Source of the DNA: Terriglobia bacterium
GTDB taxonomy: Bacteria; Acidobacteriota; Terriglobia; Acidiferrales; UBA7541
Assembly (NCBI GenBank): GCA_020073485.1
Contig: JAIQFB010000014.1
Coordinates: forward strand, 1-64,000
Direction: 5' to 3'
DNA length: 64,000 nt
A model generated the notes under the pieces. It saw nothing but the letters and a program-made list of their open reading frames with translations. It was not told the DNA's origin and searched no databases. Positions within the stretch are counted from its first letter, which is position 1. Every line of letters begins with the position of its first letter. Both the position numbers and the translations under genes were made by a program. Shown in pieces: positions 62,404 to 64,000 of this stretch.

Positions 62404-63900
62404 TCACGCGGCGTCAATTCGCGTGGCGGGCCGCAAAATTCGAGGCGACATCATCCGTGAACCCGGCGCAAGAATGTGCACGGCCCGCTGGAGGGCAAAT
62501 TCCAACAACCGCCGCGCTTCCGACAATTTCGATTCCAACGGATCCTTATCCGAGAAGCCTTCCGCGCGTACCACGATGACGCCGGAGACGTCTTCTACTT
62601 CCAGTCGCCGGATGGCGCGGTATGGCTTTGCGCGGAATGCATTGGCGAAGCGCAAAATTGACGCCAGCAAAATCAGCGAGTGGCGCATGGGGAAATCATA
62701 GGGCCGCAAAATCTTGTGATCCGGACGCGGCAATGCGCGGCGGTGAAATCGCGCGATCAACGCGACCAGTTCGAGGTCTTTCCGGGTCCACCCGGCCGGC
62801 GGAGAAATCTTGCGGATCATCCGGTAGGCCTCTTTATGATGCGGCTTTCCTTCGTGGGAATGCCCGACCTCCTGCAGCAGCGCCGCCGCCTGCAGAAGGT
62901 AGCGCTCCTCGAAACGGGAATCGCGCCCAGCGAGGCCGCAGTTCGCAACACCGTCATAGAGTTGCAAGGAGAGTCGGGCGACCCTCCGGACTCGCGACGC
63001 ATCGGGCGTCAAAAAATAAGACCACTGCGCCAAGCGCGACAATCCCGCCGATCGCAACTCCCTTTCCACCGGCAATCCCTCGCGCCACGTCCAAAGCGGC
63101 GACGATTTCCCCGCCATCTTCCGCCGGTATTGCTCGATGCGGCCGGCTGCCTCCTCACGGAGTTTCTTGATCCACGCGCCCCGCGCGGCTTCATCCACCA
63201 GGCTCTTGCCGTGAACGAACACCTGCTCCAAAACATTCAGGTCGTGCGCTTGCCCGAGCACATCTTGCAGAAATTTTAAGTCCGAAGCCCATGCGGAATA
63301 CATGGACGGCAGAAAATTTTCCACGCCGTAACGGAATTTCTTTAGCCCCACTCGCAACCGGTGATAGGCGATCTGGCTTCGGCTCTTCTGCGCGCGGCGA
63401 TGCAGGTCCCAAACTACTTCCCAGATTTCGTAGACAATCGATTCGCACGCCGGACGATCGGAAGCGACGTGGCGAAAGTGGCTCGCCAGTTTTCCGGTCC
63501 AGGCGCGCCATTGTTTGCGATCAAACTCCCGGATGGCGCCCCGCGCGGCAGTCCGGTCCCGTTCGCTGCGATCTTTCAGGAACTGAACCAGCGGATCCGC
63601 CGAAACGTCGCCCGGCGCGCGAAGTTTCTCGATCCATTCCGCAAGCACCTGAGAATCGCGCAGCGCGCCCAGACGATTGAAAATGTGCTTCGCTGCTTTG
63701 CGCATCCCCTTCCAGTCGGCGCTCGGATCGAGGTCCCGCATCACATCGGCAATCAGGACGCAGCGCCGCAAGGAAATGCGCAGGTCATGCACCGCATCAG
63801 GGGATAATTCCGCGCCGACCTTCGCGTGCTCTTCCAGGACACGGTCCATCCAATAGGGAAGCCCGACCTTCTCCGGGATTGTGGAGTGTGTTGCAGTCAC
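62404..63900 (-). CDS. CHAD domain protein fused to a Ppx/GppA-type HD domain
   Basis: A 498-aa protein. The CHAD domain (about residues 10-290) has the conserved His/Arg helices: AVHDLRISLRRC, FNRLGALRDSQVLAEW and YHRLRVGLKKFRYGVENF. CHAD domains bind polyphosphate. The C-terminal part (about 310-480) looks like the HD domain found at the end of exopolyphosphatase/GppA: LLQAAALLQEVGHSHEGKPHHKEAYRMI and LVALIARFHRRALP. The two together in one chain point to polyphosphate metabolism or sensing. GTG 63900 has AAGGA about 11 bases before it. The gene upstream appears to end 26 bp before this start. Confidence 0.85.
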   Translation of the reverse strand: MTATHSTIPEKVGLPYWMDRVLEEHAKVGAELSPDAVHDLRISLRRCVLIADVMRDLDPSADWKGMRKAAKHIFNRLGALRDSQVLAEWIEKLRAPGDVSADPLVQFLKDRSERDRTAARGAIREFDRKQWRAWTGKLASHFRHVASDRPACESIVYEIWEVVWDLHRRAQKSRSQIAYHRLRVGLKKFRYGVENFLPSMYSAWASDLKFLQDVLGQAHDLNVLEQVFVHGKSLVDEAARGAWIKKLREEAAGRIEQYRRKMAGKSSPLWTWREGLPVERELRSAGLSRLAQWSYFLTPDASRVRRVARLSLQLYDGVANCGLAGRDSRFEERYLLQAAALLQEVGHSHEGKPHHKEAYRMIRKISPPAGWTRKDLELVALIARFHRRALPRPDHKILRPYDFPMRHSLILLASILRFANAFRAKPYRAIRRLEVEDVSGVIVVRAEGFSDKDPLESKLSEARRLLEFALQRAVHILAPGSRMMSPRILRPATRIDAA

Positions 63901-63926
63901 GACGGGAAAAATGTCCTTCTTGAGAA

Positions 63927-64000
63927 TTACTCGTAAGCTGGAAGATTTGCAGGTTCGGGCTGCGTTGGCAGACCGCCGGAATCTTGAAGCCTGGAGTTCG
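63927..64000 (-). CDS. C-terminal end of a protein cut by the window edge (uncertain)
   Basis: The last 23 codons of a frame entering from the right edge read SGGLPTQPEPANLPAYE before a TAA at 63929-63927, just 26 bp ahead of the CHAD gene. The Pro-rich tail is plausible for a protein end, and the spacing suits an operon. No family can be told. The other frames here are also open, so this is only a possibility. Confidence 0.3.
   Translation of the reverse strand, partial: NSRLQDSGGLPTQPEPANLPAYE

Overview
The window (about 60% G+C) looks like a chromosome segment of a Gram-negative soil or sediment bacterium of the Acidobacteriota. That assignment is an inference from gene content. The window has two very large Oar-type TonB-dependent receptors, each with an N-terminal carboxypeptidase-regulatory-like domain and no SusD partner. 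It has many TolC/RND/HlyD envelope genes, and intergenic hairpin repeats of a kind common in that phylum. No rRNA, tRNA, CRISPR array or prophage was seen. The only mobile-element trace is the first 27 codons of an IS110-type transposase at the left edge.

Layout. 1-7.9 kb: small redox and stress genes (cytochrome c, universal stress protein, stand-alone MetE-like methyltransferase, di-heme oxidoreductase, 2Fe-2S ferredoxin, PPK2 polyphosphate kinase, FAD oxidoreductase, YceI protein). 7.9-12.9 kb: a tight minus-strand operon HAD phosphatase-gnd-zwf-pgl-glk, which takes glucose through the oxidative pentose phosphate branch; an rpiB lies apart at 48.5 kb. 13.1-16.4 kb: yggX, convergent with a minus-strand pair encoding a CCAEP-tailed B12-binding/radical SAM protein and an ATP-grasp ligase. 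16.5-25.7 kb: secreted small protein, aconitase, peroxiredoxin, secreted amidohydrolase and the first TonB receptor. 26-33.5 kb: ABC-2 exporter, a catalytic/non-catalytic M16 protease pair, and a MetE-like protein followed by a methyltransferase with a duplicated N-terminal region. 33.5-55.4 kb: lgt and three complete export systems (EmrAB-TolC type with a divergent TetR regulator; two RND tripartite systems, one in an RraA-led operon), plus a beta-propeller protein, a membrane cytochrome c and rpiB. 56-64 kb: an OmpR-type two-component system directly upstream of the second TonB receptor, then a CHAD-HD fusion protein.

Regulation visible in the sequence. A perfect 8-2-8 palindrome lies inside the promoter spacer of the TolC-EmrA-EmrB operon, facing tetR. 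A TTACA-N6-TTACA direct repeat (11-bp period) lies between the two-component system and the second TonB receptor. A perfect-stem terminator follows the small secreted gene at 16.5 kb.

Most promising leads. (1) The CCAEP-tail radical SAM/ATP-grasp pair, whose radical SAM gene carries an in-frame palindromic repeat. (2) The MetE-like/duplicated-domain methyltransferase pair. (3) Two copies of a ~125-bp composite hairpin repeat in opposite orientation bounding 14 kb. (4) The RraA-led RND operon, whose permease has Asn in place of the second proton-relay Asp. None of these is proven novel from sequence alone.
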